A stretch of DNA of 64,000 nt from Streptomyces sp. 7-21 (GTDB taxonomy: Bacteria; Actinomycetota; Actinomycetes; Streptomycetales; Streptomycetaceae): contig NZ_JAERRL010000012.1 in the NCBI RefSeq assembly GCF_016741785.1, positions 62,001 to 126,000 of the forward strand, read 5' to 3'. This document shows positions 42,679-52,225 of the stretch, one piece after another. Each line of letters begins with the position of its first letter. Position 1 is the stretch's first letter. The notes beneath the pieces were generated by a model. It did not search any database. It was given only the letters and a program-made list of their open reading frames with translations, and had not been told where the DNA came from. Position numbers and translations under genes: made by a program.

Positions 42679-43647
42679 TCAGCCGACCGCGGCCGGGCGC
42701 CGGGCGCTGAACGCGCTGCGGTAGCGGCTCGGCGGCAGGCCGCGGTAGCGCGTGAACTGCTCCCGCAGCTCCGCACCGCCCGCGTAGCCGACCTGGGCCG
42801 CGATCTGCTCGACGGTCAGGTCCGTGGTCTCCAGCAGCTCCGCGGCGCGTGCCAGGCGCTGCGCCCGCAGCCAGGCGTGCGGCGTGGTGCCGGTGGCGGC
42901 GCGGAAGCGGCGGGTGAACGTCCGGCGGCTCATCAGGCAGCGGGCCGCCAGCTCGTCCACGGAGACCCGGCGGTGCAACTGGCCCCGCGCCCAGGCCAGT
43001 ACGGCCGACAGCGCCTCGTCGTCGCGGGCCGCCGGCACCGGCGTGGTGATGAACTGGCGCTGCCCGCCCTCGCGGTGCGGCGGGGTGACGAGGTCGCGGG
43101 CGATGGCGTTGGCCGTGGTCGCGCCGTGGTCGCGCCGCACCAGGTGCAGCGCCACGTCCGTGCCCGAGGCGGCGCCGGAGCCGGTGACGAGGTTGCCGTG
43201 GTCGATGTACAGCGGTTCGGGGTTGACGGTGACGCGCGGATAGCGGGCGGCCAGTTCGTCGGCGAAGGCCCAGTGGGTCGTCGCCGTCAGGCCGTCCAGC
43301 AGCCCGGCGGCGGCCATCATGAACGTGCCGGTGCAGAAGGTGGCGACGACGGCGCCGCGGGCATGCGCCCGGCGCAGCGCGGCGTGCACGTCTTCGTGTT
43401 CCTCTGCTTCGCGGAAGTCGAGCGTGGGAAGAACCAGGACGAGGTCGGCGCCGTCGAGCGCGTCGAGGCCCGCCTCGACGTGCATCGGCAGCCTCAGATC
43501 GGTCCGCACGGGCCCGGGGCGCCGCGCGCACAGCACGAGTTCGAACGGCGGCAGCCCCGGCCGCCGCCGGAAGACGCCGCTCAGTACGCCGAGCGCCATG
43601 TGCGCGACCCCGGGCGGGGCGTAGGCGGCGACGCGTCGGATAGCCAT
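42679..43647 (-). CDS. GlxA-type AraC-family transcriptional regulator
   Basis: The 322-aa protein joins a DJ-1/PfpI-like domain (about residues 1-190; ATFCTGTFMMAAAGLLDG contains the nucleophile-elbow-like Cys) to a C-terminal AraC double helix-turn-helix (about 215-310; SVDELAARCLMSRRTFTRRF and LTVEQIAAQVGYAGGAELREQF). Such regulators respond to small metabolites and often act on catabolic genes. The target is not evident; neighbours are unrelated. ATG 43647 is the first conserved Met. Confidence 0.9.
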   Translation of the reverse strand: MAIRRVAAYAPPGVAHMALGVLSGVFRRRPGLPPFELVLCARRPGPVRTDLRLPMHVEAGLDALDGADLVLVLPTLDFREAEEHEDVHAALRRAHARGAVVATFCTGTFMMAAAGLLDGLTATTHWAFADELAARYPRVTVNPEPLYIDHGNLVTGSGAASGTDVALHLVRRDHGATTANAIARDLVTPPHREGGQRQFITTPVPAARDDEALSAVLAWARGQLHRRVSVDELAARCLMSRRTFTRRFRAATGTTPHAWLRAQRLARAAELLETTDLTVEQIAAQVGYAGGAELREQFTRYRGLPPSRYRSAFSARRPAAVG

Positions 43648-44262
43648 GCGTTCATCGTGGCACGCCCGGCGGACACGTGACCCGAAACCCTCGGGAACCG
43701 GCCCAGAAGACCGTGGTGACACGGGAGTTCTGCTGAGAAGCTGGCAGCCGCAACACCGCGCGGGGCAGCGGCGGGCGTGGCCGGTCATGGCACCGGACGC
43801 CGCCGTGGGTATGGCATGGTGGCTGCCCCGCGCGGGCTCGCGCAGCGCGCCCCCGTCTGACTGGGGGGGTACGGGGGCGCGCGTCGTTGCCGCTGGTGCC
43901 GGGGTCGTGCGGAGGGGAGACGATCCCGGCCGGCCGCGCCCTTGCCGGGCCTTTGCCGTCGGGTTCCTTCTGGTTTCTTCCGGTGGCTGAGCCGGGTGTT
44001 CCGTCCCGGTCGTTCCGCGCGGCCGGCCGTCCCGCTCCGGCCCTGCCGGGTGGCCCGCCGGTCTGGTTGCCGGAACGTGACCGTCTGGCGTAGACGTGCC
44101 GCACCCACGGTGAGATGATCGCGGCGGTACGGAGCGTAGCCGTGGCGGCAGCGTGGGGAGGGGTACCGGGGGGTGCCGCCTAACGTGTGCGAGCGCGGCT
44201 TCGTGGGAGGGAGAACGCGGCCTTGCCGCCTGAAGTGCCGCGCCCGTCGCAGGAGGTCATCA
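43648..44262. other. 615-nt intergenic region
   Basis: No supported gene. A stem-loop lies at 43845-43882. The remainder is GC-rich with no clear pattern; the promoter of the following gene probably lies at 44090-44200, where TAACGT occurs. Confidence 0.5.
43845..43882. terminator. Stem-loop between divergent genes
   Basis: A 12-bp perfect stem (GCGCGCCCCCGT at 43845-43856, complement at 43871-43882) with a 14-nt G-rich loop. It is far from any stop codon, so a terminator role is uncertain. Confidence 0.4.
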
Positions 44263-45870
44263 GTGTCCGGATACGGCAGTTCCCCGTACGGTCCGCCCCC
44301 GGCTTACCCGCCCGGGTATCCGCCGCCGCCCGCCTATCCGCCGCCCCCGCCGCCGTTACCGCCGGCGGCCGGGCCGCGTGATCCGGGGACGGCGCTGAGC
44401 GCCGCGCTGCTCAACCTCAGCGGCCTGGGCGCCGGTTATCTCTACCTGCGGCGCTGGCCGAGGGCCGTCGCCTGCTGGGCCGCGACCGGCGCGCTGCTGC
44501 TGGCCGCGCTGCCCGTCGACGCGGACGGCATCGACGGCCGCTGGGTGGCGCTGTACGCGGCGGCGGTCGTCCTGTTCGCGCTGGACGCCTGGCGGCTGGG
44601 CCGTCCGCCGGTGCTGGGCGGCGGCCGTCCGCCGTGGGTGCCGTGGACGGCGGGCGTGCTGCTGCTGGCGCTGCCGGCCGCCGCGGTCGTGTCCTTCGGC
44701 GCGGCGCAGCGCGCGGCGCTTGAGGAGGTGCTGCGCGAGCGGCTGGAGCTGGCCGACGGGATCGTGCAGCGGGCCGCGCAGACGGACTTCGCCTCGGCCG
44801 AGGACGACTACCACGAGGCGGTCAGCGCCTACCTGTCGGTGCACGCGGGGCATCCCGGCAGCGACGCGGCCGGACAGGTGCCGGAGCGGCTGGACGGGCT
44901 GTACGAGGCGGCCGTTCCCGAGGACGAGGAGGGCTGCCCGCTGCTCGCCCCGCTGGACTTCTTCTACGGGCTGCCGGACGAGTTCGACGACGGCGAGGCG
45001 GAACGGCTGGCCGAGCGCGCGGCCGGGGAGCTGCCCGCCGCTCTCCACGGCTGCGGCATGGGCTACGTGGACAGCGCGGCGGCGTCCTCCGCGAGCGAGC
45101 CGCTGTCGCGGCTGCTGGCGGACTTCCCCGGCTCCGAGCAGGCCCACGGCCTCCCCGGCGAGCTGGAGCAGCGGCAGAACGCGGCCGTCGCCGGCATCAG
45201 CGGCGACGCCCCCTGCCGGGCGCTGGAGGAGCTGCGCGGGCTGGGCGAGCTGCTGACCTCCCTGCCGGGCGAGGACCTCAGCGGCCTGGCGGAGCAGGGC
45301 GAGGAGAACGTGCCCGAGGGCATGTACCAGTGCGGCACCGACCAGTTCCTCACCGGCGACTACACGGGCGCCGAGGAGACGCTCACGGAGTTCACCGACA
45401 CCTACCCGGACCACCGGCGGGCCCGCCGTGCCGGGGACATCCTCATCGCCGCCCGGATCGCGCAGGAGCTGCCCGCCGCGGGCGAGGCGCTGCCCCCGCC
45501 GCCCGGGGAGACGGGCGGCCCGCTGGTGACGCTGGAGATACTCAACGACTCGCCGTACGCCGTCGACGTGCTGTACACGGGGCCGAGCACCGGCACGGAG
45601 TCGCTGGAGCCGTGCGACGGCTGCTCGGTGTACCCCGACGACCCGGGCGACGCCTCCTGCTCGGACAGCGGCACCGACTACCCGTCGACGACGCTGCGGC
45701 TCCCGGCGGGCGATTACCACTTCCTGATGACCTCGCCCGGCGACACCGATCACAACGCCGCGGATTCGGACAGCTTCGACCCCGACTACACCTACACGTA
45801 CTGCCACTACGTGGCGGAGCAGTCCTACCCGGGTCTGCTCGACCCGCCCGGCCTGGGGCAGGACGTGTGA
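44263..45870 (+). CDS. Membrane protein with repeat-like extracellular part, TTA codon
   Basis: The 535-aa protein starts with a Pro/Tyr-rich cytoplasmic tail (YPPGYPPPP), followed by three transmembrane helices (about residues 45-145; ALSAALLNLSGLGAGYLYL first) and a long acidic domain. That domain has TPR-like helical stretches and several paired cysteines, and ends in a beta-rich section (LEILNDSPYAVDVLYTGP). No enzymatic motif is seen. Codon 32 (44356-44358) is TTA. GTG 44263 is fixed by AGGAGG at 44251-44256. Confidence 0.82.
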   Translation: MSGYGSSPYGPPPAYPPGYPPPPAYPPPPPPLPPAAGPRDPGTALSAALLNLSGLGAGYLYLRRWPRAVACWAATGALLLAALPVDADGIDGRWVALYAAAVVLFALDAWRLGRPPVLGGGRPPWVPWTAGVLLLALPAAAVVSFGAAQRAALEEVLRERLELADGIVQRAAQTDFASAEDDYHEAVSAYLSVHAGHPGSDAAGQVPERLDGLYEAAVPEDEEGCPLLAPLDFFYGLPDEFDDGEAERLAERAAGELPAALHGCGMGYVDSAAASSASEPLSRLLADFPGSEQAHGLPGELEQRQNAAVAGISGDAPCRALEELRGLGELLTSLPGEDLSGLAEQGEENVPEGMYQCGTDQFLTGDYTGAEETLTEFTDTYPDHRRARRAGDILIAARIAQELPAAGEALPPPPGETGGPLVTLEILNDSPYAVDVLYTGPSTGTESLEPCDGCSVYPDDPGDASCSDSGTDYPSTTLRLPAGDYHFLMTSPGDTDHNAADSDSFDPDYTYTYCHYVAEQSYPGLLDPPGLGQDV

Positions 45871-45877
45871 GGCTCCG

Positions 45878-45905
45878 GCCCCGGGCGGCGGCCACCGCCC
45901 GGGGC
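45878..45905 (+). terminator. Stem-loop terminator
   Basis: An 11-bp perfect stem (GCCCCGGGCGG at 45878-45888, complement at 45895-45905) with a 6-nt loop lies 8 nt after the stop of the membrane protein gene. Confidence 0.75.
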
Positions 45906-45987
45906 GCCTGGAACGGCGCGCCGCCCCCGTTGTCCTTAGGCTGGGGATGGCTGGAAATCGCCGGTGGGCGAGGAGGCAAGGCGGACC

Positions 45988-48360
45988 GTGCCAGATCGCG
46001 TGGGCGCATTCGGCGGGGCGCTGGCGGCTGCCGTCTACCTGCCGGACGACTACGCCGGGGAGCTGCGGCTGGCCGACGCCACCGGGGCGCCGGACGTCCG
46101 GCAGCGGTTCGACGAGCGCTGCCCCCGCGGCAGCGGCCACCCGGTCGCCCAGGCGTTCCGGGACGGCAGGCCGGTGTGGAACGCCGACGCCAGCGTCCCC
46201 GCCGCGCTGCCGCTGGGCGGCGGCGAGTCGGGGGAGGGCGGCCGCGTGATCCGTCCGGGCGGCGTGCTGGCGCTCTACACCCACGATCCCCTCGTCGGCG
46301 CCCCGGCCCGCCGGGTGCTGCTGGAGCTGTACGCGGACCACATCGCGGAGCGGCTGGGGGCGGCCGGGCAGCCGGAGCCGCTGCCGCAGCCGGCGCGGGT
46401 GCTGGAGACGCAGGGGATCGGCTGGTTCTCGATGGAGCTGAGCACCGGCCGGGTCGAGGTGAGCCCGGTGACGCTCGACCTGGTGGGCGTGCTGCCCGGC
46501 GCCTTCGACGGGCGGGTGGAGAGCCTGCTGGCGCACACCGTCGCCGAGGACCTGCCCGCGCTGATGTCGATCGTCGAGCCGTGGCCGATCGCGACGAACG
46601 CGACCCGGCAGCTGGAGTTCCGGGTGCGGATGTCCAGCGGGGAGCTGCGCTGGCTGCACATGCGCTGCCGGGTGCCGCTCGATGAGGCGGACCGGCCCGA
46701 GCACGTGCTGGGCCTGCTGGCCGACGCCGCGCACCTGCGTCCCAGCGCCGACGAGGTCTCCCGGGTGCAGCGGCTGTCCGCCACGCTGGCGACGGCCGTG
46801 ACGGTGCGCGACGTCAGCGAGATGGCCGTGGCGGCGCTGCGGGAGCTGGGTGCGGACCGGGTGGTGCTGGGCGTGCTGGAGGGTGACCGGCTGGTCATCA
46901 CCGCCTTCCACCCGGCCGAGCCGGATGTGTGGCCGGAGCAGTGGCGCGAGTCCTGGCCCGAGGCGCCCGCCACCGCGCTGCCGACGCTCACCGAGGCGCT
47001 GCGGGAGGGCACCACCAGCCTGTGGACGTCCGGCACCACGCTGGAACCGGGCCTGGCGGACATCGGCCCCGGCGGCATGGCGGTGCTGCCGCTGCTCGCC
47101 GACGCCCGGGTGGTGGGGGCGTGCCTGGCCGGGTGGCGGTCGCCGCACGAGTTCGGCGCCGAGGAGCGGTTCCTGCTGTCGGCCACCGCCCGCCTGGTGG
47201 GGCAGGCCACGATGCGGGCGCGTGCCTTCGACGCGCAGCACGAGCTGGCCGAGATGCTGCAGCGGACCCTGCTGCCGCGCACGCTCCCGGAGCTGCCCGG
47301 CGGCGAGGCCGAGGCGCGCTACCTGCCTGCCACGGTCGGGCTGGACGTCGGCGGCGACTGGTATGACGTAATCCCGCTGACCGACCGGCACGTGGCGTTC
47401 GTGATCGGCGACGTGCAGGGGCACAGTGCCGCCGCCGCGACGATCATGGGACAGATCCGCACCGCGATCCGCGCCTACGCCGTGGAGGGCCACTCGCCGG
47501 ACGTCGTCATCTCCCACGCCAACCGCCTGCTGACCGGCATGGAGACCGACCTGTTCGCCACGTGCTGCTACGTGGCGATGGACATGGAGGAGGGCGACAC
47601 CTGGTTCGTGCGCGCCGGGCACCTGCCGCCGCTGCTGCGCGACCCGGACGGCGCAACGCGGGAGATCGAGGTCGAGGGCGGCCCGCCGCTGGGTGTGGTG
47701 CCGGAGGCCGACTTCCCGATGACGACCATGGGCCTGTCGGCGGGCACGGTGCTGCTGCTGCTGACCGACGGGCTGGTGGAGTCCGCGACGCTGCCGGTGG
47801 AGGAGGGGCTGGCCCGCGTGCGGGAGACGCTCGGCGCGACGCCCGCCGGGGACGCCGGGGCGCTGGCCGACGCCCTGCTGGGCGGCTCCGGCCGCCGTGA
47901 CGATGACGTGGCGCTGCTGCTGCTGCGCTACGACGGCATGCGGGTCAAGCCCCGCCGGGCCGGCTGGGAGGTCTGGCGGCTGCCCGACGCCGTGGGCCAC
48001 GCCCGCCGCTTCACCGCCCGCACGCTGCGCTCCTGGGGGGTGCGGGAGGACGCCGACGCGGTGCTGCTGGCGGTCTCCGAGCTGGTCACCAACGCCCTGG
48101 TCCACACCCAGGGCCCGGTGCGGCTGGACCTGACGCAGACGGGTGACCGGCTGCGGGTCGCGGTCAGCGACTCCTCGCCGCGCACGCCCGTCAAGGACAG
48201 CAGCGGCGACTGGGAGGCGACCGGCGGCCGGGGGATCATGCTGGTCGAGGCCGTCTCGCTGGCCTGGGGCTCGGTGCCGCTGAGCGGCGGCAAGCAGGTG
48301 TGGTGCGAGATTGCGCTGGCCCGCCCGCCCGGCGAGGAGCTGGAGACAGCCGCGTCCTGA
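45988..48360 (+). CDS. PAS-GAF-SpoIIE phosphatase-HATPase signalling protein
   Basis: The 790-aa protein has an N-terminal GAF-like region (about 1-125), a PAS domain (about 140-250), a GAF domain (about 265-415), a SpoIIE-type PP2C phosphatase (about 420-615; DVGGDWYD, IGDVQGHSAAAA, LLLLTDGL, DDDVALL metal residues) and a C-terminal RsbW-like histidine-kinase ATPase (about 665-780; AVSELVTNALVH). It should dephosphorylate an anti-sigma antagonist and may phosphorylate or bind partners, like other Streptomyces Rsb-type regulators. GTG 45988 follows GAGGAGGCAAGGCGG; GTG 45964 is possible. Confidence 0.92.
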   Translation: MPDRVGAFGGALAAAVYLPDDYAGELRLADATGAPDVRQRFDERCPRGSGHPVAQAFRDGRPVWNADASVPAALPLGGGESGEGGRVIRPGGVLALYTHDPLVGAPARRVLLELYADHIAERLGAAGQPEPLPQPARVLETQGIGWFSMELSTGRVEVSPVTLDLVGVLPGAFDGRVESLLAHTVAEDLPALMSIVEPWPIATNATRQLEFRVRMSSGELRWLHMRCRVPLDEADRPEHVLGLLADAAHLRPSADEVSRVQRLSATLATAVTVRDVSEMAVAALRELGADRVVLGVLEGDRLVITAFHPAEPDVWPEQWRESWPEAPATALPTLTEALREGTTSLWTSGTTLEPGLADIGPGGMAVLPLLADARVVGACLAGWRSPHEFGAEERFLLSATARLVGQATMRARAFDAQHELAEMLQRTLLPRTLPELPGGEAEARYLPATVGLDVGGDWYDVIPLTDRHVAFVIGDVQGHSAAAATIMGQIRTAIRAYAVEGHSPDVVISHANRLLTGMETDLFATCCYVAMDMEEGDTWFVRAGHLPPLLRDPDGATREIEVEGGPPLGVVPEADFPMTTMGLSAGTVLLLLTDGLVESATLPVEEGLARVRETLGATPAGDAGALADALLGGSGRRDDDVALLLLRYDGMRVKPRRAGWEVWRLPDAVGHARRFTARTLRSWGVREDADAVLLAVSELVTNALVHTQGPVRLDLTQTGDRLRVAVSDSSPRTPVKDSSGDWEATGGRGIMLVEAVSLAWGSVPLSGGKQVWCEIALARPPGEELETAAS

Positions 48361-48429
48361 GCTGAGCCGCGCCGCCTGTCCGTTTAGCGTTATATGTGAT
48401 GTTCGCGAACGAGGGGCGATGAGGTCGCG

Positions 48430-49578
48430 ATGATGTCGAAGGCCATACGGAGGCCGGCCCGGCGGCCACGGCCCCCAGCGGCGGCCCCCGCACCCGTGTC
48501 CGCCGCCCTGGTGGCGCTGGCGGTGCTGGCAGGGCTGGGCACGCTCGCCGGCTGCGGCACCGCCGGGCACGACCCCGGCGCCCAGAGCGCGCCCTCGATC
48601 GGCGTGCTGATGCCCGACACCCAGACCGCGCGCTGGGAGGAGTTCGACGACCCGTTCCTGGAGCGGTACATCAAGGACCGCTGCCCCCGCTGCACCGTCG
48701 AGTCCGTCAACGCCCAGAACGACGTCGCCGTCCAGCAGCGGCAGATGATGTCCATGATCACCGCGGGCTACGACGTGCTGATCCTCAGCGCCGTGGACGC
48801 CACCGCCATCGCCTCCTCCGTCGAGGAGGCCGACCGCGAGGGCATCCCCGTCATCGCCTACGACCGCATGGCTCAGGGCCCCATCGACGCGTACGTGTCG
48901 TTCGACAACTCCCGGGTCGGCGAGCTCCAGGGCTACGCCCTGCTGGGGGCGCTCGCCGGTGTCGGCCGGAACCGCGACGCCCGCATCGTGCTGATGAACG
49001 GCTCCGCGACCGACCCGAACGCCGAGGTGTTCGCGCGCGGCGCTAGGCAGGTTCTCGCCGGCCAGGTCGACATCGTCAGGGAGTTCGACACCCCCGGCTG
49101 GGCACCGCGCCACGCCCGGCTCAACATGTCCGGCGCCCTCGCCGACCTCGGCCCCGACCACATCGACGGCGTCCTGGCCACCAGCGACGGGCTGGCCGCC
49201 GGCGTCATCGCCGCCTACCGCGCCGCGCAGATCGACCCGCCGCCCCCCGTCACCGGGCAGGACGCCGAGCTCGCCGCCATCCAGCGGATCCTCGAGGGTG
49301 ACCAGTACATGACGGTCTACAAGCCCTACCAGGAGGAGGCCCGCCCCGCCGCCGCCATGGCCGTCGCGCTCGCCCGCGGCGAGTCCCCCGACTCCGCCGC
49401 CACCACCACCGTCCCGCTCGGCGACGGCTCCCGTGTCCCCGCCGTGCTGGCCGAACCGCTCGCGGTGACGGCGGGCAACGTCAAGTCCGAGGTCGTCGGC
49501 GACGGCCTGTACACGGCCGAGGACATCTGCACGCCCCGCTACGAAGAGGCGTGCCGCAGGAACGGACTGCTGCCGTGA
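48430..49578 (+). CDS. Xylose-type sugar ABC transporter substrate-binding lipoprotein
   Basis: The 382-aa protein has a basic N-terminus, a lipoprotein signal (LGTLAGC at about residue 41) and a type I periplasmic binding fold similar to XylF: IGVLMPDTQTARWEEFDDPFLE, ITAGYDVLILSAVDATAIAS, IPVIAYDRMAQGP, TPGWAPRHARLNM and VTGQDAELAAIQRILEGDQYMTVYKP. It presents a pentose, probably xylose, to the permease. ATG 48430 follows GATGAGGTCGCG. First gene of a three-gene operon. Confidence 0.9.
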   Translation: MMSKAIRRPARRPRPPAAAPAPVSAALVALAVLAGLGTLAGCGTAGHDPGAQSAPSIGVLMPDTQTARWEEFDDPFLERYIKDRCPRCTVESVNAQNDVAVQQRQMMSMITAGYDVLILSAVDATAIASSVEEADREGIPVIAYDRMAQGPIDAYVSFDNSRVGELQGYALLGALAGVGRNRDARIVLMNGSATDPNAEVFARGARQVLAGQVDIVREFDTPGWAPRHARLNMSGALADLGPDHIDGVLATSDGLAAGVIAAYRAAQIDPPPPVTGQDAELAAIQRILEGDQYMTVYKPYQEEARPAAAMAVALARGESPDSAATTTVPLGDGSRVPAVLAEPLAVTAGNVKSEVVGDGLYTAEDICTPRYEEACRRNGLLP

Positions 49579-50372
49579 CCAGCGCGGACAGAGCGGGCGG
49601 AGCGCGGGGCGAGCCCCCGATGCTGCGGCTGCGCGGCGTCTCCAAGCGCTTCGGCGCCGTGCAGGCGCTGTCCCAGGTCAGCCTGGACATCCGGGCCGGC
49701 GAGGTCGTCGCGCTCGTCGGCGACAACGGCGCGGGCAAGTCCACCCTGGTCAGGGTGGTCTCCGGCGTCGACCCCGCCGACGAGGGCGTCATCGAGTGGG
49801 AGGGCAGCCCCGTCCGGCTCGGCCAGCCCCACGACGCCAAGGCGCTGGGCATCGCCGCCGTCTACCAGGACCTCGCCCTGTGCGAGAACCTCGACGTCGT
49901 CAGCAACGTGTTCCTCGGCAGGGAGATCCACCGCCTGGGCGTGCTCGACGAGGTCGCCATGGAACGCCGCGCCCGGGACCTGCTCGGCGGCCTGGCCCTG
50001 CGCGTCCCCAGCCGCCGCGTGCCCGTCCGGGCGCTCTCCGGCGGCCAGCGGCAGATGGTGGCCGTCTACCGCGCCCTGCTGGGCGACCCGCGGCTGGTGC
50101 TGCTGGACGAGCCGACCGCCGCGCTCGGCGTCGAGCAGTCCGCCCAGACCTTCGACCTCATCGAACGCCTGCGGGAACGGGGACTGGGAATCATGATCAT
50201 CACGCACAACCTGTCCGACGTGAAGGCCGTCGCCGACCAGGTCGCCGTGCTGCGCCACGGCCGCAACAACGGCTTCTTCGACGTCCGGACCGCCTCGCAG
50301 GAACAGATCCTGTCGTCCGTCACCGGGGCCACCGACAACACCGCGATGCGGGCGGAGCGCCGATGGCCGTGA
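49575..50372 (+). CDS. Sugar ABC transporter ATP-binding protein (single domain)
   Basis: The 265-aa ATPase has Walker A GDNGAGKST, the Q-loop VYQDLALCENLDV, signature LSGGQRQMVA, Walker B LVLLDEPTAAL and switch ITHNLSDV. Unlike E. coli XylG it has only one nucleotide-binding domain, so it probably works as a homodimer; this short form is common in actinomycetes. Its GTG overlaps the previous stop by 4 nt. Confidence 0.92.
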   Translation: MTSADRAGGARGEPPMLRLRGVSKRFGAVQALSQVSLDIRAGEVVALVGDNGAGKSTLVRVVSGVDPADEGVIEWEGSPVRLGQPHDAKALGIAAVYQDLALCENLDVVSNVFLGREIHRLGVLDEVAMERRARDLLGGLALRVPSRRVPVRALSGGQRQMVAVYRALLGDPRLVLLDEPTAALGVEQSAQTFDLIERLRERGLGIMIITHNLSDVKAVADQVAVLRHGRNNGFFDVRTASQEQILSSVTGATDNTAMRAERRWP

Positions 50373-51583
50373 ACCAGCCCGCCACCGTCCCGGCACCCGG
50401 CAACGGGCCCCGCCGGTACCTCGCCGAGGTCTACCGCAGGACACGCGGCGGCGAACTGAGCGCGCTGCCCGTCGTCGCCGCGCTGCTGGTCATCTGGCTG
50501 GTGTTCCAGTCGCTCGACGGCAGCTTCCTGTCGCCGCGCAACCTGTCCACGCTCAGCGTCGACATCACCGCGCTGGGGCTGATGGCGGTCGGCGCCGTCT
50601 TCGTGCTGCTCGTCGGGGACATCGACCTGTCGGTCGCCTCCGTCAGCGCGCTCAGCGCCGCGCTCTTCGCCATCCTCAACGCCAACCACGGCGTGCCCGA
50701 GTGGCTGGCCCTGCTGCTGGCCGTCTGCGCCGGCGCGGCCATCGGGGTGTTCCACGGCCTGTTCGTGGCGCGCCTGGGCGTGCCCGCGTTCGTCGTCACC
50801 CTGGCCGGGCTGCTCGGCTGGAACGGGCTGATGCTGTACATCCTCGGCCCCACCGGCAGCATCAACCTCAACGACGAAGGGCTCCTCGCCCGGCTGACCA
50901 GCACCTACTTCCCCGGCGCCACGGCCTACGGGCTGGCCGCGCTGAGCGTCGCCGGGTTCTTCCTGTTCTCGTGGCTCCAGCGGCGGCGGCGCTCGGCGGC
51001 CGGGCTGCCGGTCCGGGCGGCCGGCGAGATCGTGGCGCGCACGGCCGTGCTCGCGGTGATCACCTTCGCGGCGGCGGCCGTCCTCGCCGCCTTCCAGGGG
51101 CTGCCGCTGGCGCTGGTGCTGTTCCTGGCGGTGGTGACCGGGCTGGAATTCGTGCTGCGCCGCACCACCTACGGCCGGAAGGTGTTCTCCCTCGGCGGCG
51201 GACAGGAGGCGGCCCGCCGCGCCGGGGTCGACATCGTCGCCGTGCGGGTCTCCGTCTTCGCCATCTCCAGCACCATGGCCGCGCTCGGCGGGCTGTTCTT
51301 CGCCTCCCGCGTCTCGTCCGTCAGCCAGGCGGCGGGCAGCGGCGAACTGCTGATCAACGTGATCGCCGCCGCCGTCATCGGTGGCACCAGCCTCTACGGC
51401 GGGCGCGGCAGCACGTGGGCGGCGGTGCTCGGCGTGCTGGTCATCCAGTCCATCGCCTCGGGCATGGCGCTGCTCGGCATCGAGATCGCCGTGCAGTACA
51501 TGATCACCGGGGCCGTGCTGCTGGCCGCCATCGTGCTGGACTCTCTCAACCGCCGCTCCTCGCTCAGCATCGGCCACGCGTGA
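50363..51583 (+). CDS. Sugar ABC transporter permease (XylH-like)
   Basis: The 406-aa membrane protein has about ten transmembrane helices and typical BPD_transp_2 segments: FVLLVGDIDLSVASVSALSAA, VPAFVVTLAGLLGWNGLM, GRKVFSLGGGQEAARRAGVD and AAVIGGTSLYGGRGS. It forms the sugar channel with the ATPase encoded upstream, whose stop codon it overlaps by 10 nt. No xylose isomerase or kinase gene lies in the window. Confidence 0.93.
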   Translation: MAVNQPATVPAPGNGPRRYLAEVYRRTRGGELSALPVVAALLVIWLVFQSLDGSFLSPRNLSTLSVDITALGLMAVGAVFVLLVGDIDLSVASVSALSAALFAILNANHGVPEWLALLLAVCAGAAIGVFHGLFVARLGVPAFVVTLAGLLGWNGLMLYILGPTGSINLNDEGLLARLTSTYFPGATAYGLAALSVAGFFLFSWLQRRRRSAAGLPVRAAGEIVARTAVLAVITFAAAAVLAAFQGLPLALVLFLAVVTGLEFVLRRTTYGRKVFSLGGGQEAARRAGVDIVAVRVSVFAISSTMAALGGLFFASRVSSVSQAAGSGELLINVIAAAVIGGTSLYGGRGSTWAAVLGVLVIQSIASGMALLGIEIAVQYMITGAVLLAAIVLDSLNRRSSLSIGHA

Positions 51584-51610
51584 CGGCCGCGCCCGGCCGG
51601 CGGCGGCCGG

Positions 51611-52093
51611 TCAGCCCCGGGCCGCCTCCTCGATGACGCTGAGGTCGATCTTGCGCATCTTCAGCATGGCCTCGGTGACCCGGGCGGCGACGGCGGGGTC
51701 GTCGCTGCCGGTCAGCTCGTTCAGCCGCCGCGGCACGATCTGCCAGGACAGGCCGTACCTGTCCTTCAGCCAGCCGCACTGCGACTCCTGGCCGCCGTCA
51801 GCGGTCAGCGCCTCCCACAGCCGGTCCACCTCGGCCTGGTCCTCGCAGGCCACCATCAGCGAGATGGCCTCGGTGAAGCGGAACTGCGGGCCGCCGTTGA
51901 TCGCCGAGAACTGCTGGCCCGCCAGCTCGAAGACGAGGTAGACGACGTCGCCCGGCCTGCCGGGGCCGGCCTCCGTGTACCGCTGCACCTCCACGATCCG
52001 CGAATCGTCGAACAGCGAGCAGTAGAACGCGGCCGCCTCCTCCGCGTTGCCGTCGAACCACAGGCAGGTCGTGATCTTCTGGACGTCCGGCAT
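51611..52093 (-). CDS. VOC-family (PhnB-like) protein
   Basis: The 160-aa protein has the PhnB/3-demethylubiquinone-methyltransferase-type VOC fold: TTCLWFDGNAEEAAAFY at the start, SAINGGPQFRFTEAISLMVACEDQAEVDRLW in the middle, and GWLKDRYGLSWQIVP. Such proteins are small metal-dependent or binding proteins, often used as stress or resistance factors; no substrate is evident. ATG 52093 has GGAG upstream. Confidence 0.9.
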   Translation of the reverse strand: MPDVQKITTCLWFDGNAEEAAAFYCSLFDDSRIVEVQRYTEAGPGRPGDVVYLVFELAGQQFSAINGGPQFRFTEAISLMVACEDQAEVDRLWEALTADGGQESQCGWLKDRYGLSWQIVPRRLNELTGSDDPAVAARVTEAMLKMRKIDLSVIEEAARG

Positions 52094-52225
52094 GATCCGT
52101 GCTCCGTTTCCCCGGGTCCCCGGTGGCGGGTGTGTGCGTCACGGTGGGGACCCGGGCGGCCGCCGGAACTCATCGCGGCGCGGCGCGCGGAACCCGGACG
52201 GGCGAGCCGGCCGCGGGACCGGGCG

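Noticed and set aside
44356..49161. 1601-codon open frame on the minus strand
   Set aside because: It spans three clear plus-strand genes, has His/Gln/Arg-rich low-complexity translation and no motifs.
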